NCBI GenBank assembly: GCA_937129365.1
Contig: CAKZNB010000005.1
Span: forward strand, 251,021-315,020
From: an uncultured Flavobacteriales bacterium
GTDB taxonomy: Bacteria > Bacteroidota > Bacteroidia > Flavobacteriales_D > CAJJDF01
DNA: 64,000 bases
Reading direction: 5' to 3'
The position numbers were made by a program, and so were the translations under genes. A model generated the notes under the pieces. That model was not told the DNA's origin. It made no database searches and was given only the letters and a program-made list of their open reading frames with translations. Positions 18,225 through 27,465 of this stretch are shown here, one piece after another. Each line of letters opens with the position of its first letter. Position 1 is the stretch's first letter.

Positions 18225-20078
18225 TTACAAAAATCCCTTGATTAAATCTTTTGGATGATTCGTTTTAGGTATTTCAAAATCAAACCAAGCCTGTAAATTC
18301 AGCTCATATCCTACTCCATTTAAGTAATTGTCTAATGCTAAATTCAATCCTTTAGTATATTTTGGATGGTTCGCTCCAGTTGGGTCAATATGAGTTAAAT
18401 CATTTTGAGCAAATCCCTGAAACTCTGACCCTGTGATTTCTATCTCAAATTCTTCAGGATTTTTACCAATTGGGCTGTGAATAGTGGTGGTAAATTGATG
18501 CCAAAAAGCAGATTTAATACAATTCTCTTCAAATAATTGCCTTACAACCTCTAGAGAATCAATAGTTTCTTGTTCAGTTTGAGTAGGAAATCCGTACATC
18601 AAATAGGCGTGCACCATAATTTCATTATTGGCAAAATGTTTCCCAACTCTAGCAACTTGACCAATGTCTACCCCTTTTTTCATTTTCTTCAGCAACCTAT
18701 CCGAAGCTACTTCCAATCCTCCTGTTACAGCTATGCAACCTGCTTGTGACATTAACTTACATAACTCATCATCAAAAGTTTTTTCAAAACGAATATTTGT
18801 CCACCAAGGAATAGTTAGTTTTCGCTCAATTAGTTTCTGAGATAAAGCTCTCAACATTTTTGGTGGAGCTGCCTCATCCACAAAATGAAATCCTTGAATT
18901 CCCGTTTGAGAAATAATGGCTTCCATTTTATTCACCAAATCCTCGGCAGTGGTGTTTTGGTAATTGCCAATATAATCCAAATTTACATCACAAAAAGTGC
19001 ATTGTTTCCAATAGCAACCATGCGAAATAGTAAGCTTGTTCCATTTATCGTCTGTCCACATTCGGTGCATGGGGTTTACCACATCTAGAAATGATGTGTA
19101 TTTCTCAAACGGTAGCCCAAAATAATTGGGAGCAGGTAATTTACTGTGATGAAAAATGGTGTTTGGGAGTTTGTTTTGATAAAAAACCTCTCCATTTTTT
19201 AGCAAAAAAGTACGTTCTAATTCTTCTTCTTGTATCTTTCCTTTTAGATATTCTATAATTTTCAAAAGAGGCCCCTCTCCATCATCAAGCGTTATAAAAT
19301 CTATATAATCAAATACTCTTTTATCTTCTAACGAACGGAGTTCGGTATTGCAATATCCACCACCCATTGCAATTTTAATATCGGGATAAAACTGTTTGAT
19401 AAATTGTCCGCATCTTAAGGTTGCAAATAAATTCCCTGGAAATGGAACGGTAAAACACACCAAATCTGGTTGAGATTTTTCTAGTTGTTCTTCCAATAAA
19501 TCGAATAGTTTATGTTCGATAATTGTGGGTTCCGATTGCAGAAACTCATCCAGCTCATCAAAACTACTTGCTGAAGAGGAAATCTGCTCTGCATAACGAG
19601 TAAATGAGAAAAACTCATCGACATTGGCTCTAATAAAATCTCCAATTTCTTCCACAAACAAAGTTCCAAGATGTTTTGCTTTGTCAATAATCCCTTTTTC
19701 TCCATCCTCCCAAATAATGGTTGGGTTTATTTTAGTAATTCGATGCCCTTTTGGGAAGAAATCTAGAACTAATAATTGCTTTGCTTTTTCGATAGTTGCA
19801 GACTGAAGGAAAGAAATTACTTCCTCTACTCTATTCAAATACAGCTCTTTATTTTTTAGAACTTCTTTAAATTCTATGGCCTCGTGTTGTTGAGCTTCCT
19901 CAAATGCTTCGGTCAAAAACTCACAAGTAAAAATGGAAGTAAACAACTCTATACTTAAATCAGCCTGAACAGTTTCAATTCCTTTTGAATTCAAAAATCC
20001 CGTTAAATACCCAGTTGCTGGATACGGAGTATTCAGTTGGGTGAAAGGTGGGATTATTAAAAGGAGTTTTCCGTTCAT
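18225..20078 (-). CDS. B12-binding-type radical SAM protein
   Basis: A 617-residue protein. The N-terminus ('LLLIIPPFTQLNTPYPATGYL') and a later segment ('PDLVCFTVPFPGN') match a cobalamin-binding-type domain. The radical SAM cluster motif CYWKQCTFC lies near residues 353-361, followed by 'FVDEAAPPKML' and 'TGGLEVASDRLL'. Function is unknown. It may be a methylase or oxidoreductase of the PSPLC/Elp3-like kind. Whether cobalamin is bound cannot be told: no DxHxxG motif is visible. Single gene. Confidence 0.85.
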   Translation of the reverse strand: MNGKLLLIIPPFTQLNTPYPATGYLTGFLNSKGIETVQADLSIELFTSIFTCEFLTEAFEEAQQHEAIEFKEVLKNKELYLNRVEEVISFLQSATIEKAKQLLVLDFFPKGHRITKINPTIIWEDGEKGIIDKAKHLGTLFVEEIGDFIRANVDEFFSFTRYAEQISSSASSFDELDEFLQSEPTIIEHKLFDLLEEQLEKSQPDLVCFTVPFPGNLFATLRCGQFIKQFYPDIKIAMGGGYCNTELRSLEDKRVFDYIDFITLDDGEGPLLKIIEYLKGKIQEEELERTFLLKNGEVFYQNKLPNTIFHHSKLPAPNYFGLPFEKYTSFLDVVNPMHRMWTDDKWNKLTISHGCYWKQCTFCDVNLDYIGNYQNTTAEDLVNKMEAIISQTGIQGFHFVDEAAPPKMLRALSQKLIERKLTIPWWTNIRFEKTFDDELCKLMSQAGCIAVTGGLEVASDRLLKKMKKGVDIGQVARVGKHFANNEIMVHAYLMYGFPTQTEQETIDSLEVVRQLFEENCIKSAFWHQFTTTIHSPIGKNPEEFEIEITGSEFQGFAQNDLTHIDPTGANHPKYTKGLNLALDNYLNGVGYELNLQAWFDFEIPKTNHPKDLIKGFL

Positions 20079-20277
20079 GGAGTAAAGATAGAATTCATTC
20101 TTGTAAAATGAACAAAAAATGAAAGGTAGTGTTTACATCCAGTTAGGTGTGCTAATCGTTACCTACTACTTTTTGTAAAAATCTAAAATTTCAATTATTC
20201 ATAGATTGACTAGTAGTGATTTATGAAATGAATTTCGTAACTTCCGCATATAAACAAGTTATGTTCAATTACCAAAA

Positions 20278-20697
20278 ATGAACGAAGAAAAAATAATTGA
20301 TATAAAAATGTATGTTCCTGAAGAAGCTTCAACAGGTACATATGAGGTAATAAAAGTTTCGGAATACACTTATAAATTAACTAATAACGATCCTTTTAGT
20401 GAAGTTTTAACTTATGGAACCATAATAGAAGTTCTACCAGAAAAAAAAGATGAAGATACATATGTCTTTAAAGGAGTTCATACAGAGTCTGATTATACCC
20501 ATGAAGTTATAGGATTGCCTTCAGCTTTGAATGAAACTGAAATGAGGATTGTTGGACAAATGATTATTGATGAAGGTGGCTATTGGGAAGTTATTTTTGG
20601 AGGAATGGGTTATGTTAATTTGCCGAAACACTCAAAACTAAATGTGATTGAGGAATTGAATAAGTTGATAACTGCCAAACAGGCACTTAAAAAATGA
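20278..20697 (+). CDS. DUF4265-like protein, cassette candidate
   Basis: A 139-residue soluble protein. The order of beta strands and the segment 'EMRIVGQMIIDEGGYWEVIFGG' resemble DUF4265. It overlaps the HAD gene by 4 bases (ATGA, 20694-20697) and the pair is followed by an attC-like hairpin, so it may be the first gene of a mobile cassette. Function unknown. Confidence 0.7.
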   Translation: MNEEKIIDIKMYVPEEASTGTYEVIKVSEYTYKLTNNDPFSEVLTYGTIIEVLPEKKDEDTYVFKGVHTESDYTHEVIGLPSALNETEMRIVGQMIIDEGGYWEVIFGGMGYVNLPKHSKLNVIEELNKLITAKQALKK

Positions 20698-21158
20698 CCA
20701 AACCTGTATTGATATTAGATTTGGATGGAGTTTTGATTACAACTCCTATTTGGAGAGCTGACGAAATTGATTCTGATGGTTATTCTAAATTCAATATAAA
20801 TTGTGTAGATAATTTAAATCAACTTTTATCACAATCTGATTTCGAGATTTGGTTGAGTTCGACAAGGAGGACGGTAAAAACTTTAATTGAATTCAATAAG
20901 ATTTTTGAAAATCGTAATATTGAAAGCCCGATAAAAGGGTTTTTACCTGAATATCAAGAATGCAAGACTAGAAAAGATGAAATAATAAAATTTATTAAGG
21001 AATTTAAAATTTCCGATTTCTTAATAATTGATGATGATAAATCATTGAATGGACTCGATGAAGATCATAAGAAAAAACTAATACTAACTGAATTGCAAAA
21101 AGGGTTTAATATAGAAAAACTCGAAATCGCAATCGAAAAAATAAAAAAAAGAACATAA
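20694..21158 (+). CDS. HAD-like protein of the SAK_2 type
   Basis: A 154-residue protein with a HAD-type N-terminal acid motif 'LILDLDGVLITTP' (D8, D10), a 'WLSSTRRT' loop and a terminal 'FLIIDDDKSLNG'. This pattern matches the HAD domains associated with RNA repair and often found alone in accessory regions. Catalytic activity is inferred from the motif only. Its stop codon (TAA, 21156-21158) lies inside the start of the attC-like site. Confidence 0.75.
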   Translation: MTKPVLILDLDGVLITTPIWRADEIDSDGYSKFNINCVDNLNQLLSQSDFEIWLSSTRRTVKTLIEFNKIFENRNIESPIKGFLPEYQECKTRKDEIIKFIKEFKISDFLIIDDDKSLNGLDEDHKKKLILTELQKGFNIEKLEIAIEKIKKRT

Positions 21159-21220
21159 CACTATGTATAGTCCATATGCACCCTGCGGGATGCAAACGTA
21201 CCATACATTAAACGTTACAC
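21153..21220 (+). other. attC-like recombination hairpin (candidate)
   Basis: A 68-base segment from ACATAAC (21153-21159) to GTTACAC (21214-21220), comparable to integron attC R'' (RYYYAAC) and R' (GTTRRRY) with one mismatch each. Between them is a stem: ATGTATAG (21163-21170) faces CCATACAT (21201-21208), and TGCA (21177-21180) faces TGCA (21191-21194), closing around CCTGCGG. The 5' end lies inside the stop codon of the HAD gene, as in true cassettes. No integrase is in the window. It could instead be a fortuitous hairpin between convergent genes. Confidence 0.45.
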
Positions 21221-22633
21221 CTTAGTAATATTCCTTATCATCCCTTTAAAAATAAACCCATGAAAAGGAAAAACAGCATACCAATAGGCTCTTCCCAAAA
21301 CACCCAAAGGGCGGAATGTAGCTGTTTGAATTAGTTTACCTTTTTCTACTTTAAATTCCAACCAAGCTTCTCCGGGAAGTTTCATTTCTGCAAAGAGTAA
21401 TAAACGACCTTCTTCTTTGTTTGCATACAATACTCTCCAAAAATCCAGAGCATCCCCAGCATGAATCGTATCAGGATTGGTTCTTCCCCTCCTCAATCCT
21501 ACTCCGCCAACTAACTTATCTAAATATCCTCTTAATTTCCAAAGCCAGTTTCCCGAATACCAACCAGTTTCTCCCCCAATACTCCATATTCTTTGGATAC
21601 ATTGTTCTATGTTATCATATTCTGCTTCTTTTACATCTCTAAAACAACCATAAGTTGGCACTTCTATAAAGTCACTAATAGTATCTGTAAGTCCACTGCT
21701 TGCATAGGCATCTTTCCAACTAGAGAGCACTTCATTATTTTTTATTTTGGCGAAAGCATATTCTAAGGATTTTTGATACGAACTGGGAGTAACACCAAGT
21801 AATTCATTAATTCGAGTATCTCTGCAAACAACTTCAACTTTCATGCTGTCTACCAATGAACTAGCTAATTTATAAGAGGTAGAAGTTACAAAATACAACC
21901 AATAAGAAGAAAGCCTCGGAGTCATTACTGGCACTGTCCAAATTTTACGTTTCAATCCTCTTTCCTTGGCAAATCCTAGTAACATTTCTCTGTAAGTCAA
22001 AATATCAGGACCGCCAATGTCAAAATTCTGGTTGTATGTTGCTGGATTCATCAAACTTTTGGAAAGAAAAGAAATAACATCCCGAATTCCAATAGGTTGG
22101 CATTTTGTCATCAACCATTTTGGAGTAATCATAATTGGTAGCTTCTCTACCAAATCTCTAATGATTTCAAAAGAAGCAGAACCCGAACCTATTATAATTC
22201 CTGCCCTAAGTGCCGTGAAATGATAGTTTCCCTTTTCTAATTCTTTTTCCACATTAAGCCTTGAACTCAAATGCTCTGAAAGCTCGTCTTCATTTACTAT
22301 TCCACTTAAGTAAATTACATGTTTTGTATTTGTTTTATCAATTGCTTCTCTAAAATTACTGGCACATTGCTCTTCCAATGATTTATAATCTTTAGAAGTA
22401 GACATGGAATGAACCAAGTAATAAGCTCCATCAATGTCTTTGGGTATTGTGGATAATGAATTTTTATCCAATAGATCAACTTCTACAACTTCTATTTTGT
22501 CTAAATATAACTCGGGTGGAGAAAACCGTTTTGCATCTCTTACACAGCAAACTACTTGATGTCCTTGCTCAACAAGCACATTGAGTAATCGCTTACCAAT
22601 GTATCCTGTAGAACCTGTGAGTAGTATTTTCAT
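21215..22633 (-). CDS. SDR-type NAD(P)-binding protein with DUF2867
   Basis: A 472-residue protein. Residues 1-270 form an atypical SDR/NmrA-like domain with the dinucleotide loop 'GSTGYIGKRLLN' (6-17) and 'YYLVHSM'. Residues about 310-470 match DUF2867 ('GWYSGNWLWKLRG', 'DALDFWRVLYA'). This fusion is common in Bacteroidota and other bacteria and has no known substrate. Its stop codon overlaps the end of the attC-like site. Confidence 0.88.
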   Translation of the reverse strand: MKILLTGSTGYIGKRLLNVLVEQGHQVVCCVRDAKRFSPPELYLDKIEVVEVDLLDKNSLSTIPKDIDGAYYLVHSMSTSKDYKSLEEQCASNFREAIDKTNTKHVIYLSGIVNEDELSEHLSSRLNVEKELEKGNYHFTALRAGIIIGSGSASFEIIRDLVEKLPIMITPKWLMTKCQPIGIRDVISFLSKSLMNPATYNQNFDIGGPDILTYREMLLGFAKERGLKRKIWTVPVMTPRLSSYWLYFVTSTSYKLASSLVDSMKVEVVCRDTRINELLGVTPSSYQKSLEYAFAKIKNNEVLSSWKDAYASSGLTDTISDFIEVPTYGCFRDVKEAEYDNIEQCIQRIWSIGGETGWYSGNWLWKLRGYLDKLVGGVGLRRGRTNPDTIHAGDALDFWRVLYANKEEGRLLLFAEMKLPGEAWLEFKVEKGKLIQTATFRPLGVLGRAYWYAVFPFHGFIFKGMIRNITKV

Positions 22634-22747
22634 TTGATATTAATAGTGTGAAATCCTTAAAAGTAAATTTAAGCTAATTTAAGTAGGAATGTTTGTTTTA
22701 CTAAAGCGAAACATGAGAAGCAAGCATTTTGTTCCTTTAATTATTCA

Positions 22748-22755
22748 TACTTTTG
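22748..22755 (+). promoter_or_regulatory. Promoter (-33/-7) for the 108-residue protein gene
   Basis: TACTTTTG matches TAnnTTTG, 17 bases before the ATG at 22773. TTTG at 22728-22731 is a plausible -33 box with a 16-base gap. Confidence 0.6.
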
Positions 22756-22772
22756 TTTTACAACAATAAATA

Positions 22773-23099
22773 ATGAAAAAAAACACCGAAAAACCATCCC
22801 CAGAAGCAAAAGCACTTTCTCTTTTTTTAATGGCTTACAAGACTAAAGACTCTATTTACAAAGAAAAATCTAAACGAATTAATAGATTATTTGATTTAGT
22901 AAAAAAAGATGAATTAAGCAGAGAAGATTACATGACAGAAGTAGAAAAAATGCTAGATATGTATGGAGGATATGAAGGTGTGATAGAAAAAACAATCAGG
23001 TATTACATAGAAAAATATGGCGAATGGAAATCCAATGGAGATGACCAATATAGCCAAGATGCAAACATAATTGCAACTAGAATATTGAAAGAAAAATAA
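22773..23099 (+). CDS. Hypothetical protein, helical
   Basis: A 108-residue soluble, charged and helical protein with no signal peptide, membrane segment or recognised motif. It has its own promoter-like box and terminator, so it looks monocistronic. Family not recognised. Confidence 0.6.
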   Translation: MKKNTEKPSPEAKALSLFLMAYKTKDSIYKEKSKRINRLFDLVKKDELSREDYMTEVEKMLDMYGGYEGVIEKTIRYYIEKYGEWKSNGDDQYSQDANIIATRILKEK

Positions 23100-23106
23100 A
23101 AGACAT

Positions 23107-23138
23107 AAAAAAAGGGAATCAAATTGATTCCCTTTTTT
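23107..23138. terminator. Bidirectional terminator between 22773 gene and transketolase C
   Basis: Hairpin arms GGGAATCAA (23114-23122) and TTGATTCCC (23124-23132) with an A run on the left and a T run on the right. Same arms as the terminator at 7661. Confidence 0.88.
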
Positions 23139-23157
23139 ATACTCTTAAACTTTAGTT

Positions 23158-24111
23158 TTATTTTCTCTTAATCACAGCTTCACAAGCTGAGATAATATCA
23201 ACTGCATCCAATCCGTATTTTGTCATTAATTCATCTGGAGTTCCACTTTCTCCAAATGTATCGTCAACTGCTACAAACTCTTGTGGAGTTGGGATAGTTC
23301 TACATAACAAAGAAGAAACTGATTCCCCTAAACCTCCTGCAATTTGGTGCTCTTCAGCAGTAACCACACACTTTGTTTTCATTACAGAATTCAAAATAAT
23401 TTCCTCATCCAGTGGCTTGATAGTGTGAATATTAATTACCTCAGCACTTATTCCTTTTGCTTCCAATTCTTTGGCAGCTTCTAGGGCTTTCCAAACTAAA
23501 TGTCCTGTGGCTACAATCGTTACATCTGTTCCTTCATTTAGCAGTATTCCTTTTCCTATTTCAAAAGGCATATCTTCAGGCATAAAAATTGGTACTTTTG
23601 GTCTTCCGAATCTTAAATACACTGGACCTTCATAGTCTGCTATTGCAATTGTTGCTGCTTTAGTCTGATTGTAATCACAAGGATTAATCACACACATGTT
23701 TGGCAACATTTTCATCATTCCAAGATCTTCCAGCACTTGGTGAGTTGCTCCATCTTCTCCTAAAGTTAATCCTGCATGCGAAGCACAAATTTTAACATTC
23801 TTTTCAGAATAAGCAATAGATTGTCTCACTTGGTCATACACTCTACTTGTAGAGAAATTAGCAAATGTTCCTGTAAAAGGAATTTTACCTCCAATAGTCA
23901 TTCCCGCTGCCATTCCAATCATGTTGGCCTCGGCAATTCCCGCCTGAAAAAATCGCTCAGGAAACTCATCTTGAAATGCATTCATCTTTAACGAACCCGT
24001 TAAATCAGCACACATAGCCACCACATTTTCATTGGTTCTTCCTAATTCTAGTAATCCATCTCCAAATCCCGATCTCGTGTCTTTTGTTCCTAATACTGGA
24101 TATTCTTTCAT
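23158..24111 (-). CDS. Transketolase, C-terminal half
   Basis: A 317-residue protein equal to the pyrimidine-binding and C-terminal domains of transketolase. Landmarks: 'GIAEANMIGMAAGMTIGG' carries the TPP-activating Glu, 'LTLGEDGATHQ' is typical, and 'TIVATGHLVWKALEAA' opens the third domain. It should pair with the N-terminal half at 25622. A VWA gene separates them. Confidence 0.93.
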   Translation of the reverse strand: MKEYPVLGTKDTRSGFGDGLLELGRTNENVVAMCADLTGSLKMNAFQDEFPERFFQAGIAEANMIGMAAGMTIGGKIPFTGTFANFSTSRVYDQVRQSIAYSEKNVKICASHAGLTLGEDGATHQVLEDLGMMKMLPNMCVINPCDYNQTKAATIAIADYEGPVYLRFGRPKVPIFMPEDMPFEIGKGILLNEGTDVTIVATGHLVWKALEAAKELEAKGISAEVINIHTIKPLDEEIILNSVMKTKCVVTAEEHQIAGGLGESVSSLLCRTIPTPQEFVAVDDTFGESGTPDELMTKYGLDAVDIISACEAVIKRK

Positions 24112-24199
24112 AGTTTTTTTAATTGGTAATTAGTCAATAGTTTGCCACTAAATAATAAATAGCTTTTAATTTTCTCAATAATAATTGCCCATTATGGGC

Positions 24200-25582
24200 T
24201 TATAAATTTACTTCTGTTGCGGTTCCTGGAGCCACATTAAATTCTTTAGTAACAGTATAAGCAGAAGAGTTTTTTCTGGCAGCCCTGTATACCACAGTGT
24301 AATCTCCTGGTTGTAAACTCAACTGATAATTCAATTTTTCTTTTTCTAAATTACACACCCACACTCGCTTTCCTTTCTCCATTTTGAACACTGCCACAAT
24401 TCCAAAAAATGGGGTGTTGATATTAGCAAGTCCTGGTTGCTGAATCTGAATTCTGTTTGTTTTACTCTGTTCTACTTTCACATTTTTCATTACAATTCTG
24501 GGCAACGAAAGTATTTCGATATCATAAGTGCCAACCAAATAAGTGTCTTCACTATTCATGCGTTGAGCATTCAAAGTTTCTGAAGTTCCTTTTTTACGAA
24601 TTACACATTTAATATCTGTATATGAATTACCTGCTCCCAAAATTCTAAATTCCAATCCTCCCTGAGGGGCGTTAAGTGCAATAGTATTGTGTTCTCCAGG
24701 CTTTAACGTAATGTTTTCTTTTACTACTTGCGGAGTGGTGTGAACCACCAATCTATAAGTAGAAAGTGGGTCAATTGTCATGGTATCAGGAAGGTTTTTT
24801 CTATTAAGCGTATGCATAAACGTATACTTAAGTTCTCCAGTTTTCATGTCATAAAAAGACATGGTAACATCCGTTTCTCTTGGTTTTTTTGCCATATTCA
24901 ATAAGTTTACTTGGACAGTTGTATTGTTCAAAGCTTCACTCATTACTACCTTCATCACATCTTTAAAAGATTCTTCGGTACTAGCATCATAGGACTTTCC
25001 AATACATTCAAAGTTCTTTAATGATTCCAAATCCATTGCAATTCCAATCACATACGGACGTACTTCAATTCCTTTTTCTCTTAGCATTTTTGCCACTGCA
25101 CATGGATCTTCGTCACAGGCTTCTATTCCATCCGTGATAAGGATTATTACATTTCTACAGTTATCACAAGGAGGAAAATCTTGTGCTGCATATTCCAGCG
25201 AACGAGCAATTGGCGTTGTTCCTTTTGGTTGTAGCGAATTAATTTTTTGCTTTATTTTATTGAAATTGTTTTTCCCAAAAGGCACTTCAAGTTTTGTATC
25301 GCTACAATCTTGTTGCCCAGGATAAATTTTGGTTTGATGTCCGTACATTCTCAATCCTACTTCAATATTATCCAATTTAGATAATTCATCCATAGTCTCA
25401 TACATGAGCTTTTTAGCAACTTTTATTTTACTTTGCTCCTGCCATTGTCCATTCATAGAATTGGATCCATCAAAAATAAAAAGGATTCGAGTAACTTCCG
25501 GTTCATCCGATTGAGAAAATCCAGAGTTCATTGCACACAAAAACACTACTAAAACCGATAATTTGGTTAAAATTAATTTCAT
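24200..25582 (-). CDS. Secreted VWA-domain protein
   Basis: A 460-residue protein with a signal peptide (cleavage after 'GFSQ'). A von Willebrand factor A domain covers about residues 30-225, with an intact metal site: D38-x-S40-x-S42 in 'FIFDGSNSMNG', then 'PKGTTPIARS' and 'LITDGIEACD'. The C-terminal 230 residues are beta-rich and look like Ig or carboxypeptidase-regulatory domains. Probably binds protein ligands in the periplasm or on the surface. It lies between the transketolase halves with 39 and 88 base gaps. Confidence 0.88.
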   Translation of the reverse strand: MKLILTKLSVLVVFLCAMNSGFSQSDEPEVTRILFIFDGSNSMNGQWQEQSKIKVAKKLMYETMDELSKLDNIEVGLRMYGHQTKIYPGQQDCSDTKLEVPFGKNNFNKIKQKINSLQPKGTTPIARSLEYAAQDFPPCDNCRNVIILITDGIEACDEDPCAVAKMLREKGIEVRPYVIGIAMDLESLKNFECIGKSYDASTEESFKDVMKVVMSEALNNTTVQVNLLNMAKKPRETDVTMSFYDMKTGELKYTFMHTLNRKNLPDTMTIDPLSTYRLVVHTTPQVVKENITLKPGEHNTIALNAPQGGLEFRILGAGNSYTDIKCVIRKKGTSETLNAQRMNSEDTYLVGTYDIEILSLPRIVMKNVKVEQSKTNRIQIQQPGLANINTPFFGIVAVFKMEKGKRVWVCNLEKEKLNYQLSLQPGDYTVVYRAARKNSSAYTVTKEFNVAPGTATEVNL

Positions 25583-25621
25583 AAGTTAATTTTTATTAGT
25601 GTTTATGCAATTGTTATGCCA

Positions 25622-26470
25622 TTAGTAATCGCCCAATGTCTCTTCTAGTTGACCAAGTGCATTTGCAAGTTGCTCATCATTTGGTGCAGAACCGTGCCAT
25701 TTGTGAGTTCCCATCATGTAATCAACTCCTTGTCCCATTTCAGTTCTTAGCAAAATCATTACTGGCTTTCCTTTTCCTGTTAGGCTTTTGGCTTTGTTTA
25801 ATACATTAACAACGGCTTCTAGGTCGTTTCCATTGTCCTCAACCAATACTTCCCAACCAAAGGCTTTCCATTTTCCTTCCAAATCTCCCAATGAGAGAAC
25901 ATCATCTACATCTCCATCAATTTGTCTTCCGTTGTAATCAACAGTTGCAATTATATTATCGACTTTATTGGCTGCCGCATACATAGCTGCTTCCCAAATT
26001 TGTCCTTCTTGTAATTCTCCATCTCCATGAAGAGTGTAAACCAAACTATCTTCATTGTTCAATTTCTTAGTCTGTGCAGCACCTATTCCTACTGATAATC
26101 CTTGACCAAGTGAACCTGAAGCAATTCTGATTCCTTCCAATCCTTCTTCGGTTGCTGGGTGTCCTTGCAACCTTGAGTTTAACTTACGGAAAGTAGCTAA
26201 TTCACTCTTTTCAAAATACCCTGAATGAGCCAATACACTATACCAAACTGGCGAAATATGCCCATTTGAAAGGAAGAATAAATCTTCATCTATTCCATCC
26301 ATATCAAAATCAGCTGCATTGTGATTTAAAATATCAAAATACAAAGCCACAAAATATTCCACACAACCAAGTGAACCTCCTGGATGCCCCGAATTATTTG
26401 CATGAACCATGCGTACTATATCTCTTCTTACTTGCGAAGAAACTGATTTCATTTTGGTAATGTCTGCCAT
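25622..26470 (-). CDS. Transketolase, N-terminal half
   Basis: A 282-residue protein equal to the TPP-binding domain. Landmarks: 'NNSGHPGGSLGCVEYF', 'ASGSLGQGLSVGIGAA', and the Mg/TPP motif 'GDGELQEGQIWEAAMYAA'. Transfers two-carbon units in the pentose phosphate pathway together with the C-terminal half. A -7 box lies 16 bases upstream. Confidence 0.93.
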   Translation of the reverse strand: MADITKMKSVSSQVRRDIVRMVHANNSGHPGGSLGCVEYFVALYFDILNHNAADFDMDGIDEDLFFLSNGHISPVWYSVLAHSGYFEKSELATFRKLNSRLQGHPATEEGLEGIRIASGSLGQGLSVGIGAAQTKKLNNEDSLVYTLHGDGELQEGQIWEAAMYAAANKVDNIIATVDYNGRQIDGDVDDVLSLGDLEGKWKAFGWEVLVEDNGNDLEAVVNVLNKAKSLTGKGKPVMILLRTEMGQGVDYMMGTHKWHGSAPNDEQLANALGQLEETLGDY

Positions 26471-26486
26471 TGGATAGTTGTTTTAC

Positions 26487-26494
26487 CAAAAGTA
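26487..26494 (-). promoter_or_regulatory. -7 promoter box for the transketolase run
   Basis: The minus strand reads TACTTTTG, matching TAnnTTTG, 16 bases before the start codon of the N-terminal half. Confidence 0.6.
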
Positions 26495-26613
26495 ACTTCG
26501 TTTTGTAGCCTAGACAAAAATTTTGTTTTGGTTTTTTTAAAAGTTATTAACGGTTTTGATTAGTGATGGATTATGAGTGATAAGTTATAAGTTGGAAAAA
26601 TTCATAATTCATT

Positions 26614-26690
26614 GTCATTCCTGCGAAGGCAGGAATCTTCGTTGGGCTAAAAATTCTCGTGTTATAGATTCCTGCCTTCGCAGGAATGAC
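26614..26690. repeat. Large nested palindromic intergenic repeat (copy 2)
   Basis: Perfect 25-base inverted arms at 26614-26638 and 26666-26690. Each arm is itself a hairpin, ATTCCTGC-GAAG-GCAGGAAT or its complement. The 27-base spacer holds 'AAATTCTCGTGTTA', which recurs at 53079. It can fold as a long cruciform or as two small stem-loops. Confidence 0.85.
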
Positions 26691-26709
26691 AGATAAAAAA
26701 CAAATAAAA

Positions 26710-27447
26710 TCAATCTATATACTCATACTCCACCCTAGCCAAAAAAAGTGCCTCGCCATCAACTGATTTACCGGCATTTCCTCTGTCATGTGAGTCAATA
26801 ATTTCTTGAAATTGTTCTAGTGATACTTTTCCTTTTCCAACATTAAACAATGTGCCCATGATGGCTCTCACCATATTCCTTAAGAATCTGTCTGCTGTTA
26901 TTTCAAATTGAAATCTACCTTTTCCAATTTCAATTATTTGAGCATGAGTGACTTTACAATTATTGGTAAAAGTTTCTGTGTGCACCTTGCTAAACGAAGT
27001 GAAATCAGTTGTTGACAATAGTAAACCACAAGCCTTATTCATTTTCTCAATGTCTAGTTCACGAGGCACATAGTAAGAAAACTCCCCTAAAAAAGGATTG
27101 GCTTTGTTGTGAAAGAAATAATGATAAGTTCTTGCCTTTGCATCAAAACGAGCATGAGCTTCTGGATGCACATCTATAATGGAATCAACTACAATAGAAT
27201 TAGGTAGTAAACTATTGAGTTTGTAAACTAAATTATCAATCAACCTCTCCGCATCAAAGTGTACGTAAAACTCAGAAGCATTCACTCCTGTATCAGTTCT
27301 TCCGCAACCTGTGGTTTTTATTTCTTGGTTTAATAACAAACTCAATGCTTTATTCAATTCACCCTGCACAGTTACCGCATTGTCTTGGATTTGCCATCCA
27401 TGAAAGTTGGTTCCGTTGTATGCTAGTTTTATGAAATGTCTTGGCAT
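26710..27447 (-). CDS. truA: tRNA pseudouridine synthase A
   Basis: A 245-residue enzyme that makes pseudouridine at tRNA positions 38-40. The ATG at 27447 ('MPRHFIKLAYNG') is chosen over one 7 codons upstream because it matches the family start. Catalytic Asp52 is in 'GCGRTDTGVNA'. Later landmarks: 'ARFDAKARTYHYFF' and 'FLRNMVRAIMG'. A promoter box is 18 bases upstream. Confidence 0.94.
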   Translation of the reverse strand: MPRHFIKLAYNGTNFHGWQIQDNAVTVQGELNKALSLLLNQEIKTTGCGRTDTGVNASEFYVHFDAERLIDNLVYKLNSLLPNSIVVDSIIDVHPEAHARFDAKARTYHYFFHNKANPFLGEFSYYVPRELDIEKMNKACGLLLSTTDFTSFSKVHTETFTNNCKVTHAQIIEIGKGRFQFEITADRFLRNMVRAIMGTLFNVGKGKVSLEQFQEIIDSHDRGNAGKSVDGEALFLARVEYEYID

Positions 27448-27465
27448 TGAATTATTTTGTAGACA

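Noticed and set aside
20234-20264. TAACTT...AAGTTA inverted repeat as an upstream attC for the cassette
   Set aside because: Stem of 6 bases with a short loop is too small for attC; kept only as a possible boundary mark.
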